Source: JAEXOD01 sp043805435 | GTDB lineage: Bacteria; Bacteroidota; Ignavibacteria; Ignavibacteriales; Melioribacteraceae | Reading direction: 5' to 3' | Length of the DNA stretch: 64,000 nucleotides | Assembly (NCBI GenBank): GCA_043805435.1 | Contig: JAZDHY010000119.1 | Location: forward strand, 38,020 to 102,019 | Part shown: positions 63,878 through 64,000 of the stretch, piece after piece | Numbering within the stretch: the stretch's first letter is position 1 | Layout: the number at the start of each line of letters is the position of its first letter | Notes under the pieces: model-generated | What the model was told of the DNA's origin: nothing | What the model saw: only the letters and a program-made list of their open reading frames with translations | Database searches by the model: none | Program-made: the position numbers and the translations under genes

Positions 63878-64000
63878 TATGAACAGAAATACTCAAATCA
63901 TAGACTGGATCCAATTTTAAATAAAAGTGTGTAGTCAAACAACCAAGGGATTTTGGTTCCACCATCAAACCATTCTGTTTCATGCAGCAAAGAAAGATGC
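63878..64000. other. window-edge sequence next to the truncated kinase
   Basis: These 123 bases do not continue the kinase in frame. On the minus strand two short frames stay open to the edge, one reading ETEWFDGGTKIPWLFDY, and either could be the end of another gene or an inserted element. Too little is visible to name it. Confidence 0.3.

Noticed and set aside
1..64000. tRNA, rRNA or CRISPR array
   Set aside because: I looked through the spacers for cloverleaf-like sequences, rRNA-like blocks and regularly spaced direct repeats and saw none; a tRNAscan or CRISPR finder run would be decisive.

Overview
The window is a strongly AT-rich bacterial chromosome segment. Several features point to the Bacteroidota/Chlorobiota (FCB) group, most likely an Ignavibacteria-like member: a fused CcoN-CcoO cbb3 oxidase, a DUF2723 (GT117-type) membrane protein, a DUF3078 outer-membrane protein, -7 elements of the TAnnTTTG type, and many short GC-rich palindromes between genes. 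This placement rests on gene content, not on a marker-gene tree. I saw no rRNA, tRNA, CRISPR array or intact insertion sequence.

Region 1 (1-16.4 kb) is the unusual part. It is a same-strand block of tightly packed genes: a membrane-anchored TPR-like protein, a large helical TPR-like protein, a secreted/membrane vWA protein whose C-terminal tail looks FHA-like, a 936-residue tubulin/FtsZ-like GTPase with both GTP-binding glycine loops, a 707-residue membrane protein that may be a degenerate tubulin-like relative, and a small coiled-coil protein. A 1744-residue RHS/YD-repeat protein follows, with its parts in an unusual order. The tubulin-like/vWA pairing matches a predicted multicomponent membrane-remodelling system described computationally for a divergent FtsZ-tubulin family. 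The extra subunits and the RHS neighbour look specific to this locus. A possible retroelement relic lies just downstream.

Region 2 (17-28.2 kb) carries cell-envelope genes: a VanZ-like small membrane protein, a lipoprotein plus coiled-coil tail-anchored pair, a HIT hydrolase, a DUF3078 protein, a short MscS channel, a SurA-like periplasmic chaperone, and three glycosyltransferase-type genes (GT2, DUF2723, GT9). A TPR/beta-barrel outer-membrane protein follows at 28.5-31.4 kb.

Region 3 (33.1-43.6 kb) is a dense housekeeping run: birA, a cysteine desulfurase, era, an EamA transporter, an acylphosphatase, ispF, a DedA protein, lnt, a threonine aldolase, a thioesterase and a PolB-like exonuclease, followed by a separate Glu/Leu dehydrogenase. 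It is preceded by two clusters of REP-like palindromes.

Region 4 (46.4-54.8 kb, minus strand) is a complete cbb3 oxidase operon in the order ccoI-S-NO-Q-P-G-H plus a TauE/SafE-family membrane protein. It encodes the high-affinity oxidase together with its copper loading and assembly factors.

Region 5 (55-64 kb) has an AAA-ATPase/PD-(D/E)XK gene next to sbcD-sbcC, an Rrf2 regulator with an IscR-like Cys3His ligand set, an RlpA-like protein, a small beta-barrel protein and a 5'-truncated histidine kinase. Three CRP/FNR-type palindromes (31.9, 45.2 and 61.7 kb) in front of otherwise unrelated genes suggest a shared regulon.
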